Source: Cupriavidus respiraculi (GTDB lineage: Bacteria; Pseudomonadota; Gammaproteobacteria; Burkholderiales; Burkholderiaceae). From it: 64,000 nucleotides of DNA. The notes beneath the pieces were generated by a model. The model searched no databases and was not told where the DNA came from. It saw only the letters and a program-made list of their open reading frames with translations. The stretch is from positions 620,001 through 684,000 of the forward strand of contig NZ_CAJZAH010000001.1 in NCBI RefSeq assembly GCF_914271545.1. The letters run 5' to 3'. How positions within the stretch are numbered: the first letter of the stretch is position 1; the number at the start of each line of letters is the position of its first letter. Positions 9,598-18,468 of the stretch are shown one piece after another. The position numbers and the translations under genes are program-made.

Positions 9598-10185
9598 TCA
9601 GCCCGGGTCACGATCCGGATGCTGGCAACCGCCCTGCACCGGGGCCACGCCGAGTGCCCGCGCGAGCCAGCCGCAGGGACAGTGCCCGGGATCCGCCGCC
9701 CGCTCCCTGCCTTCTCGCGGCGCCGGATGCCACAGCCGGGCAACCCGGCGCGCCAGGGCCTGCCGCTCGACCACGCCGACGTAGCGGTCGCCATATGTGA
9801 CCACCAGCGGGTCGTGCGGCTCGTGCGCGGGGCGCGACGCCAGCAGGCTCGCCAGCTCGGGCAGCTCCGCGTCGTGGGCCACGGTAAGGGGCGCCACGGA
9901 GACGAAGCAGGCGCACAGCTCCCGCCGTATCGACTCGCGGTAGCACGGCAGCATCACCACGTCGGCGATCATGCGCCGGCAGATCAGGCCGGTGGGCCTG
10001 CCGGCCGACAGTACCGCGATGGCCGAGGCCGCCTCGTGACGCGCGAAGATCTGCAGGGCATCGGCCAGACGCTGCGATTCGGCGACCGGGGGCAGCGCGT
10101 GCAGCAGCGCACGGAGCACCGGCGAGGTATCGGGGGGAAGGGGCGCGGCGACTACCGGCGCCGTGCCGTGTGAAAGGTCTGTCAT
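9598..10185 (-). CDS. CBS-domain protein with Cys-rich tail
   Basis: The 195-residue product contains a CBS pair: repeat one around residues 30-90 (PVAESQRLADALQIFARHE, then AIAVLSAGRPTGLICRR) and repeat two around 95-150 (VSVAPLTVAHDAELPELAS, then DPLVVTYGDRYVGVVERQA). CBS pairs usually bind adenine nucleotides. The last 35 residues hold HCPCG and GGCQH, Cys and His that could bind a metal; I do not know this tail. It precedes the GlxA-like regulator gene on the same strand. Confidence 0.8.
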   Translation of the reverse strand: MTDLSHGTAPVVAAPLPPDTSPVLRALLHALPPVAESQRLADALQIFARHEAASAIAVLSAGRPTGLICRRMIADVVMLPCYRESIRRELCACFVSVAPLTVAHDAELPELASLLASRPAHEPHDPLVVTYGDRYVGVVERQALARRVARLWHPAPREGRERAADPGHCPCGWLARALGVAPVQGGCQHPDRDPG

Positions 10186-10502
10186 GGTTCGATGGCTTGC
10201 CGCTTCGGGAACCCGAAAGCGACTCTCACCCTACACAGCGCCCGCTGTGCTGTCAGCCCTCCACCGGCACGAGGGCATCCTCCCCGAGCATGATTGCCCG
10301 CGCCGCAGCGCCGCGCGCCGCGTGGCTCCCGTTCCCCGCCATCGCCGGCCCGGCAACGGCTCGCGCGCTTGCATGCCGGCCCTGATACCCAGGTCCGATG
10401 GCCGGCTGCGGCCGGCGCTTCCACAATGCGGCGCATCGCCTCGGCCGGCGCGCCTCCTGCGCCGAAGGCCGGGCTTCCGTGCTCTGGAGGACCGCAAACA
10501 CC
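10186..10502. other. Intergenic region between divergent CBS gene and adc
   Basis: This 317-bp stretch separates the divergent CBS-protein and acetoacetate decarboxylase genes. I see no convincing open frame, no perfect palindrome of note and no clear consensus promoter. The only firm element is the GGAGG ribosome site of adc at its right end. It presumably holds both promoters. Confidence 0.6.
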
Positions 10503-11243
10503 ATGGACATTTCCACCATCCGCGACCGCGCTTTCGCCAACCCGATGTGCAGTCCCGCCTATCCGATGGGACCGTACCGCTTCATCGATCGGGAGTTCTT
10601 CGTGATCACCTACCGTACCGATCCCGCGCTGCTGCGTGCCGTCGTGCCTGAGCCGCTGGAGATCGAGGAACCGCTGGTGCACTACGAGTTCATCCGCATG
10701 CCCGACTCCACCGGCTTCGGCGACTACACCGAGTCCGGGCAGGTCATTCCCGTGATGTTCGACGGCGAGCCGGGCAACTACACCCACGCCATGTTCCTCG
10801 ACGACCATCCCCCGCTCGCCGCGGGGCGCGAACTGTGGGGCTTTCCGAAGAAGCTGGCGACCCCGCGTCTCGCGGTCAATACCGACACGTTGCTGGGCAC
10901 GCTGGACTACGGCCCCGTCCGCGTCGCGACCGGCACCATGGGCTACAAGCATCGCGAGCTCGACAAGGAGGCGCTCGGCCACGTGCTCGCGACCACGCCG
11001 AACTACCTGCTCAAGATCCTGCCGCACGTCGACGGCTCGCCGCGCGTGTGCGAGCTGGTGCGCTACTACCTCAGGGAAGTGCGGATGAAAGGCGCATGGT
11101 CCGGCCCCGCCGCGCTGTCGCTGTTCCCGCACGCGCTCGCACCGGTGGCCTCGCTGCCCGTGCTGGAGGTGACCGGCGCGCGCCACTACATCGCCGACCT
11201 CACGCTGGGCCTGGGCGAGGTCGTCCACGACTACCTGGCGTAA
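10503..11243 (+). CDS. adc: Acetoacetate decarboxylase
   Basis: The 246-residue product has the family signature [13 protein letters not shown] near residue 113; the first Lys of this PKK pair is the one that forms the Schiff base with acetoacetate in characterised enzymes. [16 protein letters not shown] and the Glu-containing [11 protein letters not shown] also fit. It converts acetoacetate to acetone and CO2 in the cytoplasm. It is followed by a 3-hydroxybutyrate dehydrogenase and a patatin, a grouping that points to turnover of poly-3-hydroxybutyrate or ketone bodies. GGAGG ribosome site upstream. Confidence 0.93.
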   Translation: MDISTIRDRAFANPMCSPAYPMGPYRFIDREFFVITYRTDPALLRAVVPEPLEIEEPLVHYEFIRMPDSTGFGDYTESGQVIPVMFDGEPGNYTHAMFLDDHPPLAAGRELWGFPKKLATPRLAVNTDTLLGTLDYGPVRVATGTMGYKHRELDKEALGHVLATTPNYLLKILPHVDGSPRVCELVRYYLREVRMKGAWSGPAALSLFPHALAPVASLPVLEVTGARHYIADLTLGLGEVVHDYLA

Positions 11244-11255
11244 GGCCGCGCCTTC

Positions 11256-11291
11256 GCCATCCTCATTGCCAACCTCATTGCCACCCTCATC
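11256..11291. repeat. Three tandem 12-bp repeats
   Basis: GCCATCCTCATT, GCCAACCTCATT and GCCACCCTCATC follow one another directly in the 66-bp spacer between adc and the dehydrogenase gene, and a fourth partial copy (GCCATTC) follows. The repeat ends just before the CAGGAG ribosome site of the dehydrogenase. Confidence 0.85.
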
Positions 11292-11309
11292 GCCATTCAG
11301 GAGACCAAC

Positions 11310-12092
11310 ATGAAGCTTCAGGGAAAAACCGCCATCGTGACCGGCGCCGCCAGCGGCATCGGCCGGGCCATCGCAGAACAACTGGCGCGCGAGGGCGCGG
11401 CGGTAGCGATTGCCGACCTCAACCTGGACGCGGCGCGGGCCGTGGCCGACGCGATCGAATCGGGCGGAGGCCGCGCCATGGCGCTCGCGATGGACGTCAC
11501 CGACGAGCGCGCCGTCGACGAGGGCACCGACGAAGTCGCCCGCACGCTGGGCGGCGTGGACATCCTGGTGTCCAACGCGGGCATCCAGATCATCAACCCG
11601 ATCGAGGCCTACAGCTACGCCGACTGGAAGCGCATGCAGGCCATCCATCTGGACGGCGCCTTCCTGACGACCCGCGCCGCGCTGCGCCACATGTACCGCG
11701 ACAACCGCGGCGGCACGGTCATCTACATGGGCTCGGTGCATTCGCACGAGGCCTCGCCGCTCAAGTGCGCCTATGTCGCCGCCAAGCACGCGCTGCTCGG
11801 ACTGGCGCGCGTGGTGGCCAAGGAAGGCGGCCCGCGCAACGTGCGCTCGCACGTGATCTGCCCGGGCTTCGTGCGCACCCCGCTGGTGGACAGGCAGATT
11901 CCCGAGCAGGCCCGGGAACTGGGCATCAGCGAGGAAGAGGTCGTGCGCCGCGTGATGCTGGGCGGCACGGTCGACGGCGTCTTCACCACCATGGACGATG
12001 TCGCCCAGACCGCGCTGTTCCTGTGCGCCTATCCCTCGGCCGCGCTGACGGGACAGTCGTTCGTGGTCAGCCACGGCTGGTACATGCAATGA
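11310..12092 (+). CDS. bdhA: 3-hydroxybutyrate dehydrogenase (SDR)
   Basis: The 260-residue classical short-chain dehydrogenase has [16 protein letters not shown] for NAD binding, NAG at about residue 90, the catalytic Ser in [10 protein letters not shown] and YVAAK as catalytic Tyr and Lys. Length and motifs fit D-3-hydroxybutyrate dehydrogenase, which interconverts 3-hydroxybutyrate and acetoacetate with NAD. The context supports this, since acetoacetate decarboxylase precedes and a patatin-like enzyme follows. Ribosome site CAGGAG, seven bases before the ATG. Confidence 0.88.
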   Translation: MKLQGKTAIVTGAASGIGRAIAEQLAREGAAVAIADLNLDAARAVADAIESGGGRAMALAMDVTDERAVDEGTDEVARTLGGVDILVSNAGIQIINPIEAYSYADWKRMQAIHLDGAFLTTRAALRHMYRDNRGGTVIYMGSVHSHEASPLKCAYVAAKHALLGLARVVAKEGGPRNVRSHVICPGFVRTPLVDRQIPEQARELGISEEEVVRRVMLGGTVDGVFTTMDDVAQTALFLCAYPSAALTGQSFVVSHGWYMQ

Positions 12093-12155
12093 GCGAAGGC
12101 GCGCGCCGCCGGCCTGTACACCGCAGCCGGCGCGCGCCCAGAGACAGGAGTCAAG

Positions 12156-13421
12156 ATGGCGAAAGCAGGAGAACGAATCCCGGTCCCGTCCCCGTCGCTG
12201 GCGGAATGCACCGGCCAGCCACCGGGCGGCGACGGCGTTGGCCGCCGCACCGCGACCGCCCGCCACGTCCACGAGCACTACGCCGTGCGCGCGCTGGTGC
12301 TGCAGGGCGGCGGCGCGCTGGGCGCCTACCAGGCCGGCGTCTACGAAGGCCTGGCGGCGGCCGATATCGCGCCGAACTGGGTGGCCGGCATTTCCATCGG
12401 CGCGTTGAACGCCGCCGTGATCGCCGGCAATCCCCCCGAGCGGCGCGTCGAACAGTTGCGCGCGTTCTGGCAGTTCATCTGCCGGCAGCCGTGGGCGCCG
12501 GCGCTGCTGCCCTACGACATGCTCGCCGACAGCGCGCGCCACTGGCCCGATCCGATGCGCGTCTGGTTCGACGGCATCGAGGCCAGCCGCGCGCTGCTCG
12601 AAGGCCAGCGCGGCTTCTTCCATCCGCGCCCGTGGCCCGCGCCCTATGCGCGCAGCACCGGCGCGGCCGCGGCCAGCTACTACGACACCAGTCCGCTGAA
12701 ATCGACGCTGGAGCGCTTCGTCGATTTCGACCGGGTCAACCATCACGAGCACATGCGCGTCTCGGTGGGGGCCGTCAATGTGCGCACGGGCAACTTCGTG
12801 TATTTCGACAATACCGAGCAGACGCTGCGGGCCGAGCACTTCATGGCCTCGGGCGCGCTGCCGCCGGGCTTTCCGGCGGTCGAGATCGACGGCGAGTTCT
12901 ACTGGGATGGCGGCCTGGTCTCGAACACCCCGCTGGCGGCCGTGCTCGCGGCCAGGCCGCGGCGCGACGCGCTGATCTTCCAGGTGGATCTGTGGAGCGC
13001 CGAGGGAACCCTGCCGGACAACCTGCTGGACGTGGCGAACCGCACCAAGGACGTCCAGTATTCGAGCCGCACGCGCGCCATCACCGACTACATGCGGGAG
13101 CAGCAGAACCTGCGGCGCATGCTCGGCAAAGTGCTGGGCCTGGTGCCCCCCGCCCGCCGCGGCGACGAGGCGTTCCGGCAGGCGGCCGCGCACGCCTGCG
13201 ACGCGCGCCGCAATGTCATCCAGTTGATCTACCGCGACAAGTCCTTCGAGGGACACGCAAAGGACTACCTGTTCGGACCGCTGACGATGCGCGAGCACTG
13301 GGCCAGCGGGCTGGAGGATATCGGCGAAACGCTGCGGCATCCCGAATGGCTCTCGTTGCCGTCGCCGGACGCGCCGTTCGTCACCCACGACATCCATCGC
13401 AAGGCGCGGGCCCGGGCGTAA
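12156..13421 (+). CDS. Patatin-like phospholipase with DUF3734 tail
   Basis: The 421-residue product has a patatin domain with all parts of the Ser-Asp dyad: oxyanion loop LVLQGGGALGAYQAG (about residue 50), nucleophile elbow VAGISIGALNAAV (GxSxG, about residue 80) and YWDGGLVSN with the catalytic Asp (about residue 250). The C-terminal region (about 290-410) matches DUF3734, which accompanies patatins in Burkholderiales beside 3-hydroxybutyrate dehydrogenases. There is no signal peptide, so the protein is cytoplasmic. It may act on storage-granule or membrane lipids; the substrate is inferred only from context. CAGGAG ribosome site. Confidence 0.92.
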   Translation: MAKAGERIPVPSPSLAECTGQPPGGDGVGRRTATARHVHEHYAVRALVLQGGGALGAYQAGVYEGLAAADIAPNWVAGISIGALNAAVIAGNPPERRVEQLRAFWQFICRQPWAPALLPYDMLADSARHWPDPMRVWFDGIEASRALLEGQRGFFHPRPWPAPYARSTGAAAASYYDTSPLKSTLERFVDFDRVNHHEHMRVSVGAVNVRTGNFVYFDNTEQTLRAEHFMASGALPPGFPAVEIDGEFYWDGGLVSNTPLAAVLAARPRRDALIFQVDLWSAEGTLPDNLLDVANRTKDVQYSSRTRAITDYMREQQNLRRMLGKVLGLVPPARRGDEAFRQAAAHACDARRNVIQLIYRDKSFEGHAKDYLFGPLTMREHWASGLEDIGETLRHPEWLSLPSPDAPFVTHDIHRKARARA

Positions 13422-13430
13422 CGGCCGGAC

Positions 13431-13456
13431 GCGGCGCGGGACGCCGGCCGCGCCGC
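13431..13456 (+). terminator. Possible terminator hairpin after the patatin gene
   Basis: GCGGCGCGG at 13431-13439 pairs perfectly with CCGCGCCGC at 13448-13456 across an 8-base loop, 10 bp after the patatin stop codon. The tract that follows is pyrimidine-rich but poor in T. It lies between convergent genes. Confidence 0.4.
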
Positions 13457-13496
13457 CCTTCCCCTTGTTGCCGCACCCCGCTCCCACACCGCCACC

Positions 13497-14210
13497 TCAG
13501 TACGCCGTCGCCGCCAGCGGCGCCGGCGCGCTTCGCAACGGGGCGCGCATTCCGCCCGCGTGTGCGCCGCCCTCCAGCTCGTGCGCCATCCGCACCAGGT
13601 CCGCGAACGTGCGCGCCGCCATCTTGCGCATGGCGTTGCTGCGATGGATCTTGACCGTGACGATGCTCAGGCCCAGGCGGTCGGCGATCTGCTTGTTCAT
13701 CAGGCCCTGGACCGCGAACAGCATGACCTCGCGCTCGCGGACGCTCAACGTCGCGAAGCGGGCGTGCAAGGCAGCGGCAAGGCGGCGCCTCTCGCGCTGG
13801 CGGCGGTCGGCCTCCAGCGCCTCGCCGACCGCATCGAGGAAATCCTGCTCGCGCACCGGCTTGGCGAGAAAGTCGCGGGCACCGGCCTTCATGGCGCGCA
13901 CGGTCATCCCGACATCGCCGTGCGCGGTCATGACGACCACCGGCAGATCGGGCCGCAACCGCGCGAGCTGCGCCTGCAGCTCGAGCCCGCTGGTACCGCG
14001 CAGCCGCACATCGAGCACCAGGCAGCTCGGGGCGTCAACCGGCTCCTGGCGCAGGAAATCGCGCGCGCACAGGAAGCCGCGCGAGGCGATGCCGACGGAT
14101 TGCAGCAGTTCCCGCAATGCGTCGTTCAGGCTGGGATCGTCGTCGACGATGTAGACAAGCGAGTCCGAGGGCCCCTGCTCTTGGGGCCCGGGAGTGGGCA
14201 ATGCATTCAC
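13497..14210 (-). CDS. FixJ/NarL-type response regulator
   Basis: The 237-residue protein begins at GTG 14210, with GGAG six bases upstream. The receiver domain (about residues 18-130) has the acidic pair in VYIVDDDPSLND, phospho-acceptor Asp in CLVLDVRLRGTSG, Thr in VVMTAHGD and Lys in DFLAKPV. The LuxR-type output domain (about 150-215) contains LSVREREVMLFAVQGLMNKQIADRLG and VKIHRSNAMRKM. An Ala-rich tail follows. It is divergent from a sensorless kinase gene, its probable partner. Confidence 0.92.
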   Translation of the reverse strand: MNALPTPGPQEQGPSDSLVYIVDDDPSLNDALRELLQSVGIASRGFLCARDFLRQEPVDAPSCLVLDVRLRGTSGLELQAQLARLRPDLPVVVMTAHGDVGMTVRAMKAGARDFLAKPVREQDFLDAVGEALEADRRQRERRRLAAALHARFATLSVREREVMLFAVQGLMNKQIADRLGLSIVTVKIHRSNAMRKMAARTFADLVRMAHELEGGAHAGGMRAPLRSAPAPLAATAY

Positions 14211-14498
14211 GACAGGCTCCGTTCATCGGGTCGTCTCCTCGCCGCAAGGGAACAGCGACGGCGTCGCGTGGCGGGCCGCACCGCCTGTCCGCGGGCTTCG
14301 AGGCCGTTGGATCGATCAGGCCCAGTCTAGGGACCGGGCCGGCCGCGATCAATAACGCACCGGTGACAGCACCGTTTCCCCTCGCGCACCAATGGCGGCG
14401 GGCCCCGCGGATCGTTGCGCGGCATGCCCTGGCCTGGCAGGAATCCCGGGTTCTCTGTCATTTACGGCTGGCATGCCGGCTGACTAAGATCGCGGCCC

Positions 14499-15269
14499 AT
14501 GTCCTCCTCCGCACCATCGAACAACGCCAGCGCCGCCAGCGGCGCGCCTCCGGCCGACTCGCCCACCTACGCCAGGGCCGGCATGCCCGAGCTCGCCGCG
14601 GGCGCCATGCACGACATCGTGCAGCCCATCATGGCCATCATGACGCGCGGCAACACCGCGCTGCGCCTGCTGCAGCGAGAGCCGCCGGATACGGAAGGCG
14701 CCATCCACGCCATCGGCAGGATGGTGGCGGACGGCCAGCGCGCGGCCGATATCGTGGCGTGGTTCCGCGCGGCCGCGGCCGGCATCCCGCTTCCGCGCGA
14801 GCGCCTGTGCCTGGGCCAGGTGGTGCGCGACACGCTGGCGGACGTGGAGCACGAATTGCGCGAGCGGGCCATCCGTACCGAGCTGCGGATGCGCGAGGCC
14901 GTTACGCCTGTGACCGGCGGCTGTCTGCCGCTACGGCAAGTGGTGGCCAACCTGGTCAGCAACGCGATGCAGGCCATGGAAGGCACGTCGGGGCCGCGCA
15001 TCCTCTCGATCGCGCTGGACATCGCCGACGGCAAGGCCGTACTCGCCGTGGAAGACACCGGCTGCGGCCTGGCGCAGGCCGATATCGAGCGCCTCTTCGA
15101 CGAGTTCTATTCCACGCGGGAGGACGGCATGGGCGTGGGACTGTCGATCTGCCGGACGATCGTCGCCGCGCACGGCGGAGAGATCGTCGCCCAGCAGCGC
15201 AGCGGCGGCGGCGCCCGCTTCGTGGTCCGGCTGCCGCTGGCCGAAGAGGCGCCCGCCGCGCACGACTGA
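14499..15269 (+). CDS. Sensorless histidine kinase, FixL/DctB-like
   Basis: The 256-residue kinase has no transmembrane helix and no PAS or GAF domain. The H-box AMHDIVQPIMAIM (His38) is a variant of the HELNQPLAAI pattern. N-box LRQVVANLVSNAMQAM, G1 box VEDTGCGLAQAD and the final GMGVGLSICRTIVAAHGG are intact. The FYSTREDG stretch is typical of FixL/DctB-type kinases that pair with FixJ-like regulators, and such a regulator gene (13497-14210) is divergent with 288 bp between. The input signal must come from another protein or from the short Ala/Ser-rich N-terminus. Confidence 0.88.
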   Translation: MSSSAPSNNASAASGAPPADSPTYARAGMPELAAGAMHDIVQPIMAIMTRGNTALRLLQREPPDTEGAIHAIGRMVADGQRAADIVAWFRAAAAGIPLPRERLCLGQVVRDTLADVEHELRERAIRTELRMREAVTPVTGGCLPLRQVVANLVSNAMQAMEGTSGPRILSIALDIADGKAVLAVEDTGCGLAQADIERLFDEFYSTREDGMGVGLSICRTIVAAHGGEIVAQQRSGGGARFVVRLPLAEEAPAAHD

Positions 15270-15278
15270 TCTCCGGTA

Positions 15279-15299
15279 CTCAGGCCGGCGCGGCCTGAG
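15279..15299. terminator. Hairpin between convergent genes
   Basis: CTCAGGCCG-GCG-CGGCCTGAG is a perfect 9-bp stem with a 3-base loop. It overlaps the last codons of the oxidoreductase gene and sits 10 bp after the kinase gene stop. No T-run follows on either strand, so termination is uncertain. Confidence 0.35.
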
Positions 15300-17016
15300 C
15301 GGCCTGCGCCAGATAGGCATGGATCTGCGCGACCACGGCCGCGCCCTCGCCTACCGCCGTGGCGACGCGCTTGGTCGAGCCCGCACGCACGTCGCCCACC
15401 GCGAAGACCCCCGCCACATTGGTTTCGAGCGACCCGGCGGCGCCGGCGCTCGACGGCTCCGCAGTTCCCGTCAGCACGAAGCCCTTGCCGTCCATCGCGA
15501 TGCCGCAGGGCTTGAGCCAGCCGGTATTCGGTTCCGCCCCGGTGAACAGGAACAGATGGCGCACCGGCATGCGCATGGCCGCACCGGTATGCCGATGGCG
15601 CAGTTCCACCGCGTCGAGACAGGGCTCGCCCGACAGTCCCACCAGTTCGTGGTGCGTGCGCAGCGCGACGTTGGGCTGCGACGCCAGCCGATCGATCAGA
15701 TAGCGCGACATGCTGTGCTCCAGCCCCGCCCCGCGGACCACCACATGGACGCGGGCGGCATGACCGGCCAGGTAGACGGCGGCCTGCCCCGCCGAATTGC
15801 CGCCGCCCACCAGGATGACCTCTTCGCCCGCGCATAGCCGGGCCTCGAAGGGCGAGGCCCAGTAGTACACGCCCTGGCCCTCGTAGGCGTCCAGCCGCGG
15901 CACCGGCGGGCGGCGATAGGCGGCGCCGCTGGCGATGACCACCGAGCGGGCGCGGATGCGCCTGCCATCGGCGAGCGCCACCAGTTGCAGTCCGTCGCGC
16001 CGGCCGCATTGCAGACCGGCAACCTGCAGCGGAATGGCGATGTGCGCGCCGAATTTCTGCGCCTGCGCGAACGCCCGCGATGCCAGCTCCTGTCCCGCCA
16101 CGCCGGTGGGAAAGCCGAGATAGTTTTCGATGCGGGCGCTGGCGCCCGCCTGGCCGCCCGGCGAATGCGCGTCGATGACGATGACGCTCAGGCCCTCGGA
16201 CGCCGCGTACACCGCCGCGGCCAGTCCGGCGGGGCCCGCACCGACGATGGCCACGTCGTAGGTCCGCGCCTGCGGCAGGTCCGGGATCAGGCCCAGGCAG
16301 GCGGCGAGCTGGCTGGCGTCGGGCCGCCGCAGGATCGCGCCGTCGGGACAGATCACCAGCGGCAGATCGTCGGCGCCGCAGGCGTTGGCCGCCAGCAGCG
16401 CGCGCGCATCGGGGTCCTCGTCCATGTCGAGCACGGCGTGCGGATGGTTGTTCCGCCGCAGAAAGCCCTGCAGCAGATGGGTACGGGCATCGCTGGACCG
16501 GCCGATCAGCATGGGCCCCTTGCCGCGCTCGATCAGCATGAGCCGCCGCAGCATCAGCGCCCGCATGATGCGTTCGCCCAGTTCGGCTTCGGCCACCAGC
16601 AGCGCGCGCAGCCGTTCCGGCGCGACGACGGTAGCCTCCACGTCATCGATCGCGATGGCGTCGATCAGTTGCGGCCTGCCGGCGAGCTGCCCCAGTTCGC
16701 CGATGAAGTTGCCCGGGCCGTGCTCGATCACCACCGCGGTCTGGCCCAGGCCGTCGCGCTGCACGATCCGCACGTGGCCCGCCTCCACCACGATGATGCC
16801 GTTGGCGGGATCGCCCGTGCGGACCAAGAATTCGCCGGCCCGCCAGCTGCAGCGCGTGCCGAACGCGCGCACGCGATCGCGCTCGGCCGGCGTCAGCTGC
16901 GGATACATCTGCAGGCGGGACGGCGGGTTCGCGGCCGACGGGTCGCCATGAGGCGCCGCGTCGGCCGGGTCGGCGGAAGGGCGGCGATCGTGCGTGTCTG
17001 GTTTCATGTCTGGCAT
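15280..17016 (-). CDS. Cyclic-nucleotide-binding/thioredoxin-reductase-like flavoprotein
   Basis: The 578-residue product has three parts: a cNMP-binding fold (about residues 35-155, with GEFLVRTGDPANGIIVVEAG and NFIGELGQLAG), a glutaredoxin-like middle (about 185-260), and an FAD/NAD(P) reductase (about 270-575) with GAGPAGLAAAVYAASEG, RIENYLGFPTG, VGGGNSAGQAAVYLA and a final AVGDVRAG. The CxxC that is redox-active in thioredoxin reductases is missing: the region reads YYWASPFEARLC. The gene starts at 17016, downstream of a strong terminator of the OsmC gene, and has its own promoter by inference. Confidence 0.88.
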   Translation of the reverse strand: MPDMKPDTHDRRPSADPADAAPHGDPSAANPPSRLQMYPQLTPAERDRVRAFGTRCSWRAGEFLVRTGDPANGIIVVEAGHVRIVQRDGLGQTAVVIEHGPGNFIGELGQLAGRPQLIDAIAIDDVEATVVAPERLRALLVAEAELGERIMRALMLRRLMLIERGKGPMLIGRSSDARTHLLQGFLRRNNHPHAVLDMDEDPDARALLAANACGADDLPLVICPDGAILRRPDASQLAACLGLIPDLPQARTYDVAIVGAGPAGLAAAVYAASEGLSVIVIDAHSPGGQAGASARIENYLGFPTGVAGQELASRAFAQAQKFGAHIAIPLQVAGLQCGRRDGLQLVALADGRRIRARSVVIASGAAYRRPPVPRLDAYEGQGVYYWASPFEARLCAGEEVILVGGGNSAGQAAVYLAGHAARVHVVVRGAGLEHSMSRYLIDRLASQPNVALRTHHELVGLSGEPCLDAVELRHRHTGAAMRMPVRHLFLFTGAEPNTGWLKPCGIAMDGKGFVLTGTAEPSSAGAAGSLETNVAGVFAVGDVRAGSTKRVATAVGEGAAVVAQIHAYLAQAAQAAPA

Positions 17017-17055
17017 ATAGCGTTCGTTGCGAAGGGCAGCGGATGCCGCCGGGAG

Positions 17056-17102
17056 AAAAAAAGGCCGCCGCAGGCCGGGCAAGCCCGGCGGGAACGGCGG
17101 CC
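17056..17102 (-). terminator. Intrinsic terminator of the OsmC/NmrA operon
   Basis: On the minus strand GGCCGCCG (17095-17102) pairs with CGGCGGCC (17063-17070), with an inner GCCGGGC/GCCCGGC stem, and is followed by seven T (17056-17062). It lies about 50 bp after the stop codon of the minus-strand OsmC gene and before the ATG of the flavoprotein gene. Confidence 0.85.
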
Positions 17103-17155
17103 AAGCACCATCGGGGGGAACGATAGTGAGGACGGGAAACAGCAATCGACGGCGG

Positions 17156-17650
17156 CTAGCGGACCAGCGTGATGGTGCCGGCGAGGCCGTTGCGGACCAT
17201 CTTCGCGTAGGGACAGAGCCGTTCGGCATCGCGCACCAGCGCTTCGGCGGCCGCGCGTTCGAGGCCGGGCAGCCGCACCTGCAGCCGCGCCGTCAGCGCG
17301 TAGGCGCCATCCACCGGATCGCGCCCGAAGGCCACCGTGGCTTGCACGGTGGCGCCCGCGGCGCGGATTCGCGCGCGCTGCGCCAGCAGGCGCAGCGCCC
17401 CGTGGAAGCAGGCGGCATAGCCGGCGGCGAAGAGCTGCTCGGGATTGGTGCCGCCGCCCGCGCCGCCCAGCGCCCGCGGCAGCCGCAACTCCAGCGCGAG
17501 GCAGCCGTCGTCCGACCGCGCCACGCCCGAGGCGCGGCCATGTCCGCTCACGCCGCCGCGCACGGTGACCGCGGTGGTGTAGAGGGGCTGGAAGTCCGTG
17601 CCGCGATACGGATGGAGCAGCGACAGCGCGGGCAGCTCGGGCGCCGCCAT
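17156..17650 (-). CDS. OsmC/Ohr family peroxide reductase
   Basis: The 164-residue product has the Ohr signature GGGTNPEQLFAAGYAACFHGA with the first redox Cys, and the second Cys in ERLCPYAK near residue 147. Ohr-type enzymes reduce organic hydroperoxides. It is a close paralogue of the protein encoded at 20833-21336: both begin with a Y-RG-DF-PLYTT segment. The ATG at 17650 lies 3 bp after the stop of the NmrA-like gene, so the two form an operon. An intrinsic terminator follows. Confidence 0.92.
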   Translation of the reverse strand: MAAPELPALSLLHPYRGTDFQPLYTTAVTVRGGVSGHGRASGVARSDDGCLALELRLPRALGGAGGGTNPEQLFAAGYAACFHGALRLLAQRARIRAAGATVQATVAFGRDPVDGAYALTARLQVRLPGLERAAAEALVRDAERLCPYAKMVRNGLAGTITLVR

Positions 17651-17653
17651 GGG

Positions 17654-18406
17654 TTACGCGGTCCGGCTCTGGCGCAGCCAGGTGTCGAAATCGACCGCGC
17701 CCAGGCGCGGCTTGCCGCTGGGCACCAGCGTGTCGTCGTCGAGCGCGGCGCCGAAGTAGCGCGCGCTCGCATCGATGACGACCTGGCGCGGATCGCCCGT
17801 CGCCACCAGATAGCGCTGCACGATATCGGTCATGCGGAATCGCTCGGGCCCGGCGATCTCGACGATGCCGTTGACCGGCGCCGCCAGCGCGTGGTCGGCG
17901 ACCGCTTCGGCCACGTCGTCCGACGCGATGGGCTGGATAAAGGCGGGAGACAGCCGCACGGCGCCATCCGCGCCGCCGGATTGCGCAATGCCGCCGAGAA
18001 ATTCGAGGAACTGCGTCGACTGCACGATGGTGTACGGAACGCCCGCTTCGCGGATCAGCTTTTCCTGGGCGATCTTGGCGCGGAAATATCCGCTCTGCGA
18101 GAGCTTCTGCGTGCCGACCACCGACAGCGCGACGTGGTGCTCCACGCCGGCGGCCCTCTCCACCGCGGCCAGGTTGCGCCCGGAGGTCTCGAAGAAGTCC
18201 AGCACCGCCTTGTCCTCGAACGACGGCGAGTTGGCCACGTCCACCACCACCTGGGCGCCGCGCACCGCATCGGCCAGCCCGTCGCCGGTCAGCGTGTTGA
18301 CGCCCGATTTCGGCGAGGCCGCCACCACGTCATGGCCCTTGGCGCGCAGTCGCGCCACGACCTTGCTGCCGATCAGGCCGGTACCGCCGATCACGACTAT
18401 CTTCAT
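17654..18406 (-). CDS. NmrA/atypical SDR NAD(P)-binding protein
   Basis: The 250-residue protein starts MKIVVIGGTGLIGSKVVARL, the Rossmann GxxGxxG of atypical SDRs, and continues VVAASPKSGVNTLTGDGLADAV, as in NmrA-like NAD(P)H sensors and quinone reductases. There is no YxxxK in the classical place. It is first in an operon with an OsmC gene. A near-palindrome shared with two other promoters of this cluster lies upstream (18517-18539), so it is probably controlled by the LysR regulator encoded at 19730-20734. Ribosome site GAGAGGA. Confidence 0.88.
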   Translation of the reverse strand: MKIVVIGGTGLIGSKVVARLRAKGHDVVAASPKSGVNTLTGDGLADAVRGAQVVVDVANSPSFEDKAVLDFFETSGRNLAAVERAAGVEHHVALSVVGTQKLSQSGYFRAKIAQEKLIREAGVPYTIVQSTQFLEFLGGIAQSGGADGAVRLSPAFIQPIASDDVAEAVADHALAAPVNGIVEIAGPERFRMTDIVQRYLVATGDPRQVVIDASARYFGAALDDDTLVPSGKPRLGAVDFDTWLRQSRTA

Positions 18407-18468
18407 GATGTTCCTCTCTGTCTGGTCAGGGTGCGATGACCCGGGTCAGGTGCGATCACCTTGGCCTC

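Noticed and set aside
5391-9794. Minus-strand open frame of over 1,400 codons
   Set aside because: It is antisense to the ABC, FtsX, DUF3299 and MarC genes, rich in Arg, His and Gln, with no domain. Long antisense frames are expected at this GC content.
10182-13487. Minus-strand open frame of about 1,100 codons opposite adc, bdhA and patatin
   Set aside because: It is a shadow of three well-supported genes; the translation is low-complexity Arg/Ala/His and has no signature.
10835-13654. Plus-strand frame of about 940 codons across the same genes
   Set aside because: It runs in another frame through adc, bdhA and patatin, whose motifs, ribosome sites and stops are convincing.
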